Positions 17,366 through 24,874 of a DNA stretch of 47,689 nt are shown piece after piece. Source of the DNA: Amylibacter sp. GTDB taxonomy: Bacteria; Pseudomonadota; Alphaproteobacteria; Rhodobacterales; Rhodobacteraceae. The DNA lies in NCBI GenBank assembly GCA_021775375.1, contig JAJFHY010000154.1:1-47689 (forward strand), read 5' to 3'. The notes beneath the pieces are model-generated. The model was given only the letters and a program-made list of their open reading frames with translations. It was not told the origin of the DNA and did no database searches. The stretch's first letter is position 1. Each line of letters opens with the position of its first letter. A program made the position numbers and the translations under genes.

Positions 17366-17378
17366 GGCGGCCTCTTTA

Positions 17379-17391
17379 TGAATTTATTTCA
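17379..17391. promoter_or_regulatory. MetR box 1
   Basis: TGAATTTATTTCA is a perfect TGAA-N5-TTCA MetR consensus. It lies 13 bp upstream of the metR start codon and so probably mediates autoregulation. Confidence 0.8.
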
Positions 17392-17409
17392 TGTTTTATA
17401 TTAGAAATA

Positions 17410-17422
17410 TGAATTTGATTCA
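17410..17422. promoter_or_regulatory. MetR box 2
   Basis: TGAATTTGATTCA is a second perfect TGAA-N5-TTCA element. It starts 31 bp after the first, about three helical turns, so two MetR dimers could bind the same face. It ends 51 bp before the metF start. Confidence 0.8.
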
Positions 17423-17473
17423 ATAGATGGGTTGTGAAAAAACGTACACAACAAAAGAAAGCGACTCTATCCC

Positions 17474-18355
17474 ATGTCTGTTATCCGTGAAACCTTTGGC
17501 CTTTCATTCGAATTCTTTCCTCCTCAATCGCTGGAAGCCAGTTTTAAGCTATGGACGGCGGTAGATGCACTGGCAGGGTTTGCACCAGAGTTTGTCTCTG
17601 TGACTTATGGCGCCGGCGGTTCAACGCGCGAGTTGACAAAATCGGCTGTCGCGGTGATCCGCGATAATTACGGACTGGAAGTTGCAGGGCATTTGACCTG
17701 TGTGAATGCATCCCGCGCGGAAGTATTGGAAGTTGCGGGTGGCTATGCAGCCAGTGGTGCGACACAGATCGTTGCTCTACGCGGCGATGCGCCTAAAGAT
17801 GCTGACAGCTTTTCCGCGCATCCCGATGGCTTTGCCAGCAGTGTTGCGTTGATAGAAGCGTTGGCCGATATGAACCAGTTTAAAATCCGTGTCGGGGCCT
17901 ATCCGCATAAACATCCCGAAGCATCAGATGAACAAGCTGATATTGAGTATTTAAAGCGCAAGTTCGAAGCGGGTGCTGACAGTGCAATCACCCAGTTTTT
18001 CTTTGAAGCAGAAGATTTCCTGCGATTTCGTGATCGCTGCGATAAGGCGGGTATTCGTAATAAAATCACACCGGGCATCTTACCGATAGAAAATTGGGAA
18101 AAGACAAAGAAATTTGCTGCCCGTTGTGGAACCGTGACGCCAGACTGGATGGATAAAGCATATAGAAACACCGAAACGCCTGATCAGGCGCGTTTATTAT
18201 CAACGGCCATATGTACCGAGATCTGCGATGATCTGTTGTGCGAAGGGGTGGAAGATTTACATTTCTATACGTTGAATGATCCGACTTTGACGCAGGACGT
18301 ATGCCGTGCATTGGGTCGCAAATTGATAACGCCTGCGTTGCATAAGGTGGCGTAA
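17474..18355 (+). CDS. metF: 5,10-methylenetetrahydrofolate reductase
   Basis: FAD-dependent cytosolic reductase making 5-methyl-THF for methionine synthesis. The 293-aa length fits bacterial MetF. Visible motifs are the N-terminal FEFFPPQ strand (the catalytic Glu of the beta-alpha barrel), SVTYGAGGSTRE, HLTCVNASRAE and RGDAPKDA in the flavin-binding face, and GITPGILPIE-like TPGILPIENW. It is divergent from metR and preceded by two MetR boxes. No SAM riboswitch is evident. It converges with the yoeB toxin gene. Confidence 0.95.
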   Translation: MSVIRETFGLSFEFFPPQSLEASFKLWTAVDALAGFAPEFVSVTYGAGGSTRELTKSAVAVIRDNYGLEVAGHLTCVNASRAEVLEVAGGYAASGATQIVALRGDAPKDADSFSAHPDGFASSVALIEALADMNQFKIRVGAYPHKHPEASDEQADIEYLKRKFEAGADSAITQFFFEAEDFLRFRDRCDKAGIRNKITPGILPIENWEKTKKFAARCGTVTPDWMDKAYRNTETPDQARLLSTAICTEICDDLLCEGVEDLHFYTLNDPTLTQDVCRALGRKLITPALHKVA

Positions 18356-18386
18356 GGTTACCTTGTTGCGGTACTTTGAAAGTACA

Positions 18387-18641
18387 CTAATAGTGATAGC
18401 GGCACTGTATTATAGTTAACTTGCCATTTGTAGCTTTATAAACCATACGATGTTCGCGGGTAATCCTGCGCGACCAATACCCTGATAGATCTCCCTTTAA
18501 CGGCTCCGGTTTTCCTGTGCCTTCGAACGGATGGCGTTGGCATTCTTTGATCTGGGCGTTGATTTTGCGCAGGATACTTTTGTCATGGGTCTGCCAATAA
18601 ATATACGCTTCCCAGGCGACGGGGTCAAAACTGACGATCAT
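18387..18641 (-). CDS. yoeB: YoeB/Txe-family toxin (ribosome-dependent mRNA interferase)
   Basis: The 84-aa protein is the same length as Escherichia coli YoeB and aligns with it end to end by eye. YoeB binds the ribosomal A site and cleaves mRNA. All key residues are present at identical numbers: Glu46 in KPEPLK, Arg65 in EHRMVY and His83 in the terminal CRYHY. The toxin is therefore expected to be active. Its ATG overlaps the antitoxin stop (ATGA), giving translational coupling. It converges on metF with a 31-bp gap. Confidence 0.93.
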   Translation of the reverse strand: MIVSFDPVAWEAYIYWQTHDKSILRKINAQIKECQRHPFEGTGKPEPLKGDLSGYWSRRITREHRMVYKATNGKLTIIQCRYHY

Positions 18642-18910
18642 TCGCCTGTAATGGCCTCTAGTTCTTCTAGGGTTTTGTCCACACCTTCGCCTTTATCGAC
18701 ACGTGCAATGGCATCAAGCAGTGCCTTTTTGTTCGCAGGGCTGGCCGTCAGATAAGCGGTTTCATCCATCGCAGTGTAATCCTCAAGCGAGATCAAAACT
18801 GCAGGGCTTCCCTTGGCACGGGTAATGATAAGCGGCTCATGATCGTCATTGACCTGATCCATCATTTTGGACAGGTTTTGACGCAGATTGGTTGTGGAGG
18901 TATGTTTCAT
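18638..18910 (-). CDS. yefM: YefM/Phd-family antitoxin
   Basis: The 90-aa antitoxin neutralises YoeB and represses its own operon. The N-terminal DNA-binding half shows the family pattern TTNLRQNLSKMMDQV, then PLIITRAKGSPAVLISLEDY (beta strand and dimer helix); the acidic C-terminal tail wraps the toxin. I use the ATG at 18910. An open frame continues upstream to 19030 but runs through the promoter and has no family match. No Shine-Dalgarno sequence is visible before this ATG, and the predicted transcription start falls almost on it, so leaderless translation is possible. Confidence 0.92.
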   Translation of the reverse strand: MKHTSTTNLRQNLSKMMDQVNDDHEPLIITRAKGSPAVLISLEDYTAMDETAYLTASPANKKALLDAIARVDKGEGVDKTLEELEAITGE

Positions 18911-18916
18911 GAGGTA

Positions 18917-18945
18917 TGTGTACGTGATTGCGTACGTTGCGTCAA
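18917..18945 (-). promoter_or_regulatory. yefM-yoeB promoter with overlapping operator
   Basis: On the minus strand TTGACG (18945-18940) and TACACA (18922-18917) are separated by 17 bp. Inside lies the inverted repeat GTACG-N6-CGTAC (18920-18935), which also contains two TACGT direct repeats. Such GTAC-centred elements suit YefM autorepression. Confidence 0.55.
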
Positions 18946-18986
18946 GATTTGTGTGACGCGTGGATACCACACACTCTACAGGTTTG

Positions 18987-19451
18987 TTACTTCTTACTGC
19001 TGCAGCTATTGAAAAAACCTTCTCGAGCAAAAACCCAATAAATTAACGCTAATGATAGAAATGAAAGGAAAATGAAAATTCTCCAATCAGGTTTGATGAG
19101 TTCGTCTCGGCAACTTAATTGCCAAAATCGGCAGTTTGTATCGGGTGATACTGATCGGGAAAAATAGTTCGAAAGCGTTATAGATAAATGGAATAGATAT
19201 ACTGCCAATAATAGGCCAATTTCGGAAATTATTGACCGAGATGAAAATGTTCTGTGTGTAAGTCCAAAACCCGTCAATGCTAAGGCAGATAATGGAGTTA
19301 ATAAAAGTAGTACGTCTCTAGTAATACTAACACCTAGTAACTTCTTAAACTCGTTACTATCGAATGCGACGACGACCCCCAAAGCAGTAACAAGTGCTAA
19401 TAGTAGTAAAATAAAAAACCTGTGGATAAATTTTTCGTCTCGCTTATCCAT
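18987..19451 (-). CDS. Unrecognised four-helix membrane protein
   Basis: I do not recognise a family. The 154-aa protein has about four hydrophobic helices (approximately residues 10-30, 45-65, 75-95 and 123-145). A short charged N-terminus (MDKRDEKFIHR) precedes them, and a loop between helices three and four holds two Cys (NCRFWQLSCRD). No catalytic motif is apparent. The DNA is clearly more AT-rich than the adjacent rpoD and metF. It begins 8 bp after the stop of the 81-aa membrane protein, so the two form an operon-like pair. The position between rpoD and a toxin-antitoxin pair suggests accessory DNA. Confidence 0.6.
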   Translation of the reverse strand: MDKRDEKFIHRFFILLLLALVTALGVVVAFDSNEFKKLLGVSITRDVLLLLTPLSALALTGFGLTHRTFSSRSIISEIGLLLAVYLFHLSITLSNYFSRSVSPDTNCRFWQLSCRDELIKPDWRIFIFLSFLSLALIYWVFAREGFFNSCSSKK

Positions 19452-19459
19452 TGTTTCAA

Positions 19460-19705
19460 TTAATCACTTTTGGTTCTGCTAAGATAAGCAGGAACAATAA
19501 CTTTCAAAAGTGATACTATCAGTATAAGAACAACTACCCACCATAATCTATTAACCGTTTCCACAACCTCATTAGAAAAATTTCCAATGTTAAATTTTGC
19601 AACGAGAATATAACCAGATATTAATAACCATGGCCAAGGTTTTGTAGCTATCTGAATAAGAGCATTTCCAAGGATACTCGCAACTAATATTACTGGAACT
19701 GCCAT
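19460..19705 (-). CDS. Unrecognised small membrane protein, two helices
   Basis: The 81-aa protein is not one I recognise. It has two or three hydrophobic segments (about residues 3-16, 23-37 and 53-74) separated by a polar stretch with NFSNEVVETVNRLWW. A strong ribosome binding site, GAGGT, precedes the ATG at good distance, which supports real translation. It starts 27 bp after the rpoD stop with no terminator visible between them, so read-through from the dnaG-rpoD transcript is likely. AT-rich like its downstream partner. Confidence 0.6.
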   Translation of the reverse strand: MAVPVILVASILGNALIQIATKPWPWLLISGYILVAKFNIGNFSNEVVETVNRLWWVVVLILIVSLLKVIVPAYLSRTKSD

Positions 19706-19732
19706 ATATACCTCAATCCTATATTTTAATGC

Positions 19733-21727
19733 CTACTGATCCAAGAAACTCCGCAACTTCCGCGACCGCGACGGATGCTTCAACTTCCGAAGCGCCTTCG
19801 CTTCGATCTGCCGAATACGTTCACGGGTCACGCTGAACTGTTGTCCGACCTCTTCCAGTGTGTGATCTGTGTTCATCCCGATGCCGAAACGCATACGCAG
19901 CACACGTTCTTCACGTGGAGTGAGCGATGCCAGCACGCGGGTTGTGGTTTCTTTCAGGTTGCCCTGAATGGCACTGTCGAGTGGCAGAATGGCGTTTTTG
20001 TCTTCGATGAAATCGCCCAGTTGCGAATCTTCCTCGTCCCCGATCGGGGTTTCCAGCGAGATCGGCTCTTTGGCGATTTTCATCACCTTGCGAACTTTTT
20101 CCAGCGGCATTTGCAACTTGGCTGCCAGCTCTTCCGGTGTCGGCTCACGTCCGATTTCATGCAGCATTTGGCGCCCGGTGCGTACAAGTTTGTTGATGGT
20201 TTCGATCATATGCACCGGAATACGGATAGTGCGGGCCTGATCGGCGATAGAACGTGTGATAGCTTGGCGGATCCACCATGTGGCGTAGGTGCTGAATTTA
20301 TAGCCGCGGCGGTATTCGAACTTATCCACGGCCTTCATCAAGCCGATGTTACCTTCTTGAATAAGATCAAGGAATTGCAGGCCGCGGTTCGTGTATTTTT
20401 TAGCGATGGAAATCACCAAGCGCAGGTTGGCCTCGACCATTTCTTTCTTCGCTGCACGGGCTTCTTTTTCGCCTTTTTGTACTTGGTTCACAACGCGGCG
20501 GTATTCTGAAATATCAACGCCTACGTATTGACCCACCTGCGCCATTTCTTCGCGGATGCTGATAGCTTTATCACGGTACTTTTCGATAAAGGTTGTCCAG
20601 CCGCGGCCGGTACGTTCTGCAATATCATCCAGCCACATCGGATCCAGCTCGTGGCCACGGTAAGCTTCGATAAATTCACGGCGGTTGATGCGCGACTGAT
20701 CTGCGAGTTTAACCATACCGCTGTCCAGTGACATTATTTTACGGTTAATGCCGTAAAGCTGATCAATAAGCGCTTCAATACGGTTGTTGTGGAAGTGTAA
20801 TGCGTTCACCTGCTCAACCAGCTTGTTGCGCAGCTTCTGATAGGCTTTTTCTTCGGTTCCTGAAAAAGAAGAGTCTTCATTCAGTGTCGCTGAAATGCGA
20901 AAGTCCTGCATTTCTGCAAGCTTGTTGTAGCTTTTTGCGATTTTTGCCAGCGTTTGTAAAACCTGCGGTTTTAATGCTTCTTCCATTGCCGCAAGTGACA
21001 GGTTTGCTGCTTCGTCATCGTCCTCATCATCTTCGTCATCACGAATCGGATTGCCGTCTGCATCTACCTCTGGTTCGGGCTCTTTTTTGACAGGGGCCAC
21101 TTTCATGTTTGCAGGCGTTGACCCCAAGGTGCTGGCAACCGGAACAACGTCGCCGTCTTCCATGGTTTCACCAAATGTGGTTTCCAGATCGATCACATCG
21201 CGCAAAAGAATTTCTTCGTCTAACAGCTCATCACGCCAGATGGTAATCGCTTGAAAGGTCAGAGGGCTTTCGCAAAGCCCTGCGATCATTGTGTTGCGGC
21301 CAGCTTCAATGCGTTTCGCAATGGCAATCTCGCCCTCGCGTGACAATAGCTCGACAGATCCCATTTCGCGCAAGTACATACGCACGGGATCGTCAGTGCG
21401 ATCCAGTTTTGCTTCACCGGTAACTGCGAGAGCCAGTTCTTTTTTATCGGTTTCAACAACAGTCAGATCACGTGGACCTTCTTCTTCGGCGTCATCATCT
21501 TCGATGATATTGATGCCCATTTCGGAAAGCATCGACATAACATCTTCGATCTGCTCGGAAGAAACCTGATCTGGCGGTAGGACCTCGTTCAGTTCATCAT
21601 AGGTGATATACCCGCGCGCCCTGGCAACAGAAATCATTTTCTTGATATTTGCCTGGCTGAAGTCTGAAATTGAGGACGCGTCTTCGTCTTGTTCGTTCTT
21701 GCCTTGCTTGGTTTCTTTAACTGCCAT
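19733..21727 (-). CDS. rpoD: Primary sigma factor RpoD (sigma-70)
   Basis: Housekeeping sigma factor of 664 aa. It has region 1.1 at the N-terminus and region 1.2 with [22 protein letters not shown]. An acidic non-conserved insertion ([14 protein letters not shown]) follows. Regions 2.1-2.4 include [24 protein letters not shown] (given in part) and the [15 protein letters not shown] melting and -10 binding helix. Region 3 comes next, and region 4.2 reads [20 protein letters not shown]. It follows dnaG by 81 bp on the same strand, the classical macromolecular synthesis order, and stem-loops lie in between. Confidence 0.97.
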   Translation of the reverse strand: MAVKETKQGKNEQDEDASSISDFSQANIKKMISVARARGYITYDELNEVLPPDQVSSEQIEDVMSMLSEMGINIIEDDDAEEEGPRDLTVVETDKKELALAVTGEAKLDRTDDPVRMYLREMGSVELLSREGEIAIAKRIEAGRNTMIAGLCESPLTFQAITIWRDELLDEEILLRDVIDLETTFGETMEDGDVVPVASTLGSTPANMKVAPVKKEPEPEVDADGNPIRDDEDDEDDDEAANLSLAAMEEALKPQVLQTLAKIAKSYNKLAEMQDFRISATLNEDSSFSGTEEKAYQKLRNKLVEQVNALHFHNNRIEALIDQLYGINRKIMSLDSGMVKLADQSRINRREFIEAYRGHELDPMWLDDIAERTGRGWTTFIEKYRDKAISIREEMAQVGQYVGVDISEYRRVVNQVQKGEKEARAAKKEMVEANLRLVISIAKKYTNRGLQFLDLIQEGNIGLMKAVDKFEYRRGYKFSTYATWWIRQAITRSIADQARTIRIPVHMIETINKLVRTGRQMLHEIGREPTPEELAAKLQMPLEKVRKVMKIAKEPISLETPIGDEEDSQLGDFIEDKNAILPLDSAIQGNLKETTTRVLASLTPREERVLRMRFGIGMNTDHTLEEVGQQFSVTRERIRQIEAKALRKLKHPSRSRKLRSFLDQ

Positions 21728-21753
21728 TTCTTACTCCCGATAAGGGTTAAAAC

Positions 21754-21778
21754 GAATCATCCGAATTTCGGGTGAATC
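21754..21778. other. Stem-loop 2 in the dnaG-rpoD gap
   Basis: The arms GAATCATCCGAA and TTCGGGTGAATC pair at 11 of 12 positions (one G-T) around a single T, with the perfect core CCGAA-T-TTCGG. On the mRNA it lies about 26 bases before the rpoD start and is followed by GTTTTAA. That could make it a weak attenuator or an RNase processing site. Confidence 0.5.
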
Positions 21779-21783
21779 AACAC

Positions 21784-21802
21784 TGCGAATCAATGATTCG
21801 CA
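21784..21802. other. Stem-loop 1 in the dnaG-rpoD gap
   Basis: Perfect inverted repeat TGCGAATCA-A-TGATTCGCA, 6 bp after the dnaG stop. Its CGAATCA arm is repeated at 21753, within the second stem-loop, so the two structures could compete for pairing. Confidence 0.55.
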
Positions 21803-21808
21803 ATGACA

Positions 21809-23752
21809 TTATGATTTTTTCTTTACCCAAATTTGTTCATCGAGCATTTTTTGCAGGCCCTGTGACAGATTTTCACTATCATCGCCGCTATTATCTTCAT
21901 TTCCAAAGTCGGTTCTTGTCGCCTTGTTTCTGGCCTCGGTTGCCTGCTGAATGCGCCAAGTGGTTGATTCGTCGGCCATTCCGCTTAATTCTTCTTCTGC
22001 TTCCATCATTTCGCGCCGTGCGCCCAAAATAGCCGCGTGTTTGGTGAGCTCCTCGGTCAATGTGCGCCGGATAAGTGTCTTATCTGCACCAATGCGCAAA
22101 TAGGGATGGCTGCGCACTGCTTTTAATTCAGTCAGGCGGTCAACAGGGTTGTAATTCAAAGCATGTGCCATCTTATCTGCCAAATCAAAGGCTGCATTAT
22201 CATCAGATAGGTCTTCATGCAGGTTTGCCAAGAGCGCGTTTTGTATTTCTTTGAAATCATTCGTATTTATGCGACATTTTTCCAACGCGGTTTCTTTTTC
22301 CAGTGCCGCTGCAGGGTGCAGGATTGCGGCCAGTAAAATAACCGCTTCGCGCAAACGCATATCCGTCTCGGCGCCTTGGGCCAACATGGATGATTTCAAG
22401 CCCGGTGTGGCTTTTTCAGGCGCTTTGTTTTTCCAACCCTTCGCGCCCCATGTCTGTTGCGGGCGTGCTTTGGTAAATAACTCATAACGGTAATCTTTGA
22501 TGATCTGTCCATAATGGGTTTTGATCGAGCGATCTTGTATGGTGTTTAACACCCTGCGCAGGTCGGCATCCAAGGCGGCGCGGCGTTCAGGACTGTCGAA
22601 AACGCGGCCCTCCGTTTCGCGCTGCCACAAGAGCTTCACCATCGGCTGGGCACTGTCCAGCAGGGTTTGCATCGCTTTGGCGCCGGACGCTTTGATCAGA
22701 TCATCGGGATCCTGGCCTTCGGGTAGAATGGTAAACCGCAGGGATTTACCCGGCTCCAACAAGGGCAAGGCGATGTCGATCAGGCGCATTGCCGCCCGCA
22801 ATCCAGCTTTATCGCCATCAAGTGCTATGATTGGTTCTGGCGTGATGCGCCACATCAATTGCAACTGATCGGCGGTAATTGCAGTACCCAACGGGGCGAC
22901 CGCGTGTTTGAAACCGGCCTGTGATAATGCGATGACATCCATATAACCTTCGGCCACAATCAGGCTTTGCACCTTGCCCGCCGCTTCACGTGCAGGCATG
23001 TGATTATAAAGCGAGCGTCCCTTGTCGAACAACGGAGTTTCTGGCGAATTCAGATACTTGGCGGGTTGATTGGCATCCATCGCGCGGCCACCGAATGCCG
23101 TACACCGTCCACGGGCGTCACGTATCGGGAACATGATGCGGTTACGGAACCGGTCGAACGGATTACCGCCGTCGTCGGGTTTGATCGCAAGACCAGCCTC
23201 AAAAATATCGTCAGGTGAAACACCTTTGCCTGTCAGATGTTGAAATAACCCATTGCGGCTATTGTCGGCATAACCGATTTGAAAAGCTTCCAATGTCGCT
23301 TCAGGCAATCCGCGTTTTTCCAGATAATCACGGGCAGCGGACGCCGTATTGGTGCGCAGTTGCAAACGGTAAAATTGCACCGCTTGTTCCATTATATCGA
23401 CCAAAACCGTGCGATGATCGGATTTTTCCTGTGCGCGTGGATCACGTGCGGGCATCGGCATGCCGGCCTCACGGGCCAAAATCTCGACCGCTTCCATAAA
23501 ATTCACGTTCTCGGTTTCCTGAATAAAACTGTAAACATTGCCTTTGGCGTGGCAACCAAAGCAATAATAAAACCCCTTTTGGTCATCGACATGAAAAGAC
23601 GCTGTTTTTTCCGCGTGAAACGGGCAGGGCGCCCAATAATCGCCCTTGCCGGGGTTTGATTTGCGGCTGTCCCACGTAACCTTGCGCCCCGCGACCTGAG
23701 AGATCGAGGAGCGGTCACGCAATTCATCAATAAAACCGGGTGGCAGACTCAT
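21809..23752 (-). CDS. dnaG: DNA primase
   Basis: DnaG synthesises RNA primers at the replication fork. The 647-aa protein has an N-terminal CHC2 zinc-binding domain (CPFH...CFGC, about residues 42-68). The TOPRIM catalytic core follows, with VAEGYMDVIAL (catalytic Glu) and ALDGDKAG (Asp pair). The C-terminal region is helical and interacts with DnaB in other species. The start ATG follows a GGAGGAAT-like region by orientation on the opposite strand only; on the coding strand I see no strong signal. It leads the dnaG-rpoD operon. Confidence 0.96.
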   Translation of the reverse strand: MSLPPGFIDELRDRSSISQVAGRKVTWDSRKSNPGKGDYWAPCPFHAEKTASFHVDDQKGFYYCFGCHAKGNVYSFIQETENVNFMEAVEILAREAGMPMPARDPRAQEKSDHRTVLVDIMEQAVQFYRLQLRTNTASAARDYLEKRGLPEATLEAFQIGYADNSRNGLFQHLTGKGVSPDDIFEAGLAIKPDDGGNPFDRFRNRIMFPIRDARGRCTAFGGRAMDANQPAKYLNSPETPLFDKGRSLYNHMPAREAAGKVQSLIVAEGYMDVIALSQAGFKHAVAPLGTAITADQLQLMWRITPEPIIALDGDKAGLRAAMRLIDIALPLLEPGKSLRFTILPEGQDPDDLIKASGAKAMQTLLDSAQPMVKLLWQRETEGRVFDSPERRAALDADLRRVLNTIQDRSIKTHYGQIIKDYRYELFTKARPQQTWGAKGWKNKAPEKATPGLKSSMLAQGAETDMRLREAVILLAAILHPAAALEKETALEKCRINTNDFKEIQNALLANLHEDLSDDNAAFDLADKMAHALNYNPVDRLTELKAVRSHPYLRIGADKTLIRRTLTEELTKHAAILGARREMMEAEEELSGMADESTTWRIQQATEARNKATRTDFGNEDNSGDDSENLSQGLQKMLDEQIWVKKKS

Positions 23753-23840
23753 GTTGTGAATATCGGAGGAATGGCGGTGGGATGCAAGGGGAAGGGTGGG
23801 ATATTGGTAGAATGGAGATAGTGTATTAAATAAAGAAGTG

Positions 23841-23870
23841 TTGAACTCTAAAAATGAAAAAATTTATATA
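23841..23870 (+). promoter_or_regulatory. Possible promoter of the AT-rich secreted-protein gene
   Basis: TTGAAC and TATATA are separated by 18 bp. The whole stretch is very AT-rich, so chance matches are likely. Confidence 0.3.
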
Positions 23871-23951
23871 GATATTTTCTGATTGGAAAGCTACTAATGT
23901 AATGAAAATTATATTATATTTTAAGCATGGAAGATGAGTAAAGTTATTGTT

Positions 23952-24563
23952 ATGAAGCTACTTAAATTGTTTTTTACGGCATATTTAATTTTATTAGCGT
24001 CACCGATCAGTTCAGCAGAAGTATTGGGTCGGACACTAATCGATGGGAAAAAAGTGATACTATTTTCCGATAATACCTGGAAATATGACGATACACTTGA
24101 AAACCACACTGAGATTTGTGTGAAACTATCTATGAGAGTAGATTTTTGTGATAAGCTAAAGAAATGGCGTAGAACAAGCCATTCCGAACCTAATCATATA
24201 GCGAATTATATGTTCGATGATCGAAATTTGGGTCTCATTATTGAAGAAGATATTGGGACAGCTGATGGTCTAAATTTTACCTTTCTTCGGAACTCTGTAA
24301 TAACAAATGCAGCCGATGCAATAGATGGTATTAAGGGTGATATTACCGTAATTTCTGTGAAAGATGTAGAGCTTCAAGGTTTGGCTGGGAATAATGTTGT
24401 TTATCAACTTGAGTTTAATGGCGCGCCGTTGATTTTTATGAACACCATTTTACTGGATACAAATACAACACTCCAATTGGTAACATATTCGTTTGCTAAA
24501 ACTTTTGAAGCTTTTCAAGTGGAACTCCATAAGAAGTTTCTGGATGCCATTGAAATACACTGA
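23952..24563 (+). CDS. Secreted protein of unknown function, DUF3157-like N-terminus
   Basis: The 203-aa protein carries a Sec signal peptide (MKLLKLFFTAYLILLASPISSA, split as hydrophobic core then SSA cleavage). Right after it comes a segment with the pattern G-x-x-x-x-D-G-K-x-V-x-x-F-x-D-N-T-W-x-Y. That resembles the SH3-like start of DUF3157-type proteins. The rest, with two Cys (about residues 45 and 55) and alternating beta-like stretches, is not recognised. I prefer the ATG at 23952, which places the signal peptide at the N-terminus; an ATG at 23934 is in frame. The DNA is markedly AT-rich compared with dnaG and the pseudouridine synthase gene, which suggests acquired or fast-evolving sequence. 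It stands alone between opposing genes. Confidence 0.6.
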   Translation: MKLLKLFFTAYLILLASPISSAEVLGRTLIDGKKVILFSDNTWKYDDTLENHTEICVKLSMRVDFCDKLKKWRRTSHSEPNHIANYMFDDRNLGLIIEEDIGTADGLNFTFLRNSVITNAADAIDGIKGDITVISVKDVELQGLAGNNVVYQLEFNGAPLIFMNTILLDTNTTLQLVTYSFAKTFEAFQVELHKKFLDAIEIH

Positions 24564-24568
24564 TTGGC

Positions 24569-24874
24569 TTACTTCTCAATCTCCATCACCTGCCGCAAAT
24601 CCCCTGTCGCCCGATCATAGATCAAGATACGGCGATCGGTTGTCACCACCGCAAACCAGTCGGGGCCTTGGGTGAATGTCTCGGCTTTGGAACCATCGGG
24701 CAGGGTTATTGAACTTGGTAACGGTAATTCGGGTGTTGATGGTGCTAATCGCATGACAAGCATGGCAATCAGGGTTAGAAAGCCCAAAATCATCACCACA
24801 ATAAGGGTTGTGACCAGTCGGCGCAAAAGGCGCAGGTTGCCCGGCTCTGGAATATCGTCGGAAAGTTCATTCAT
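24569..24874 (-). CDS. DUF6476-type single-pass membrane protein
   Basis: The 101-aa protein has a short acidic N-terminus (MNELSDDIPEP) and an RLLRRLV stop-transfer-like charge cluster. One transmembrane helix follows (about residues 19-42). A periplasmic C-terminal domain comes last, with LPDGSKAETFTQGPDWFAVV and a DRRILIYD strand. This pattern matches the small Rhodobacteraceae family called DUF6476 as I recall it; function unknown. The ATG at 24874 shares bases with the ATG of the divergent pseudouridine synthase (CATG). Its promoter and ribosome binding site must therefore lie inside that gene. Confidence 0.7.
   Translation of the reverse strand: MNELSDDIPEPGNLRLLRRLVTTLIVVMILGFLTLIAMLVMRLAPSTPELPLPSSITLPDGSKAETFTQGPDWFAVVTTDRRILIYDRATGDLRQVMEIEK

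Noticed and set aside
17366-17473. SAM riboswitch before metF
   Set aside because: The gap is occupied by two MetR boxes. I found no SAM-II-like pseudoknot pattern and no attenuator stem in the short leader.
19775-20509. 244-codon open frame antisense to rpoD
   Set aside because: The rpoD frame contains highly conserved sigma regions 2-4 here. The antisense product has His/Phe-rich low-complexity composition and no ribosome binding site.
24672-24872. N-terminal extension of the pseudouridine synthase frame
   Set aside because: It is exactly antisense to the conserved DUF6476 gene, is very basic without similarity to S4 or RluA domains, and the ATG at 24873 has a GGAAAG site.
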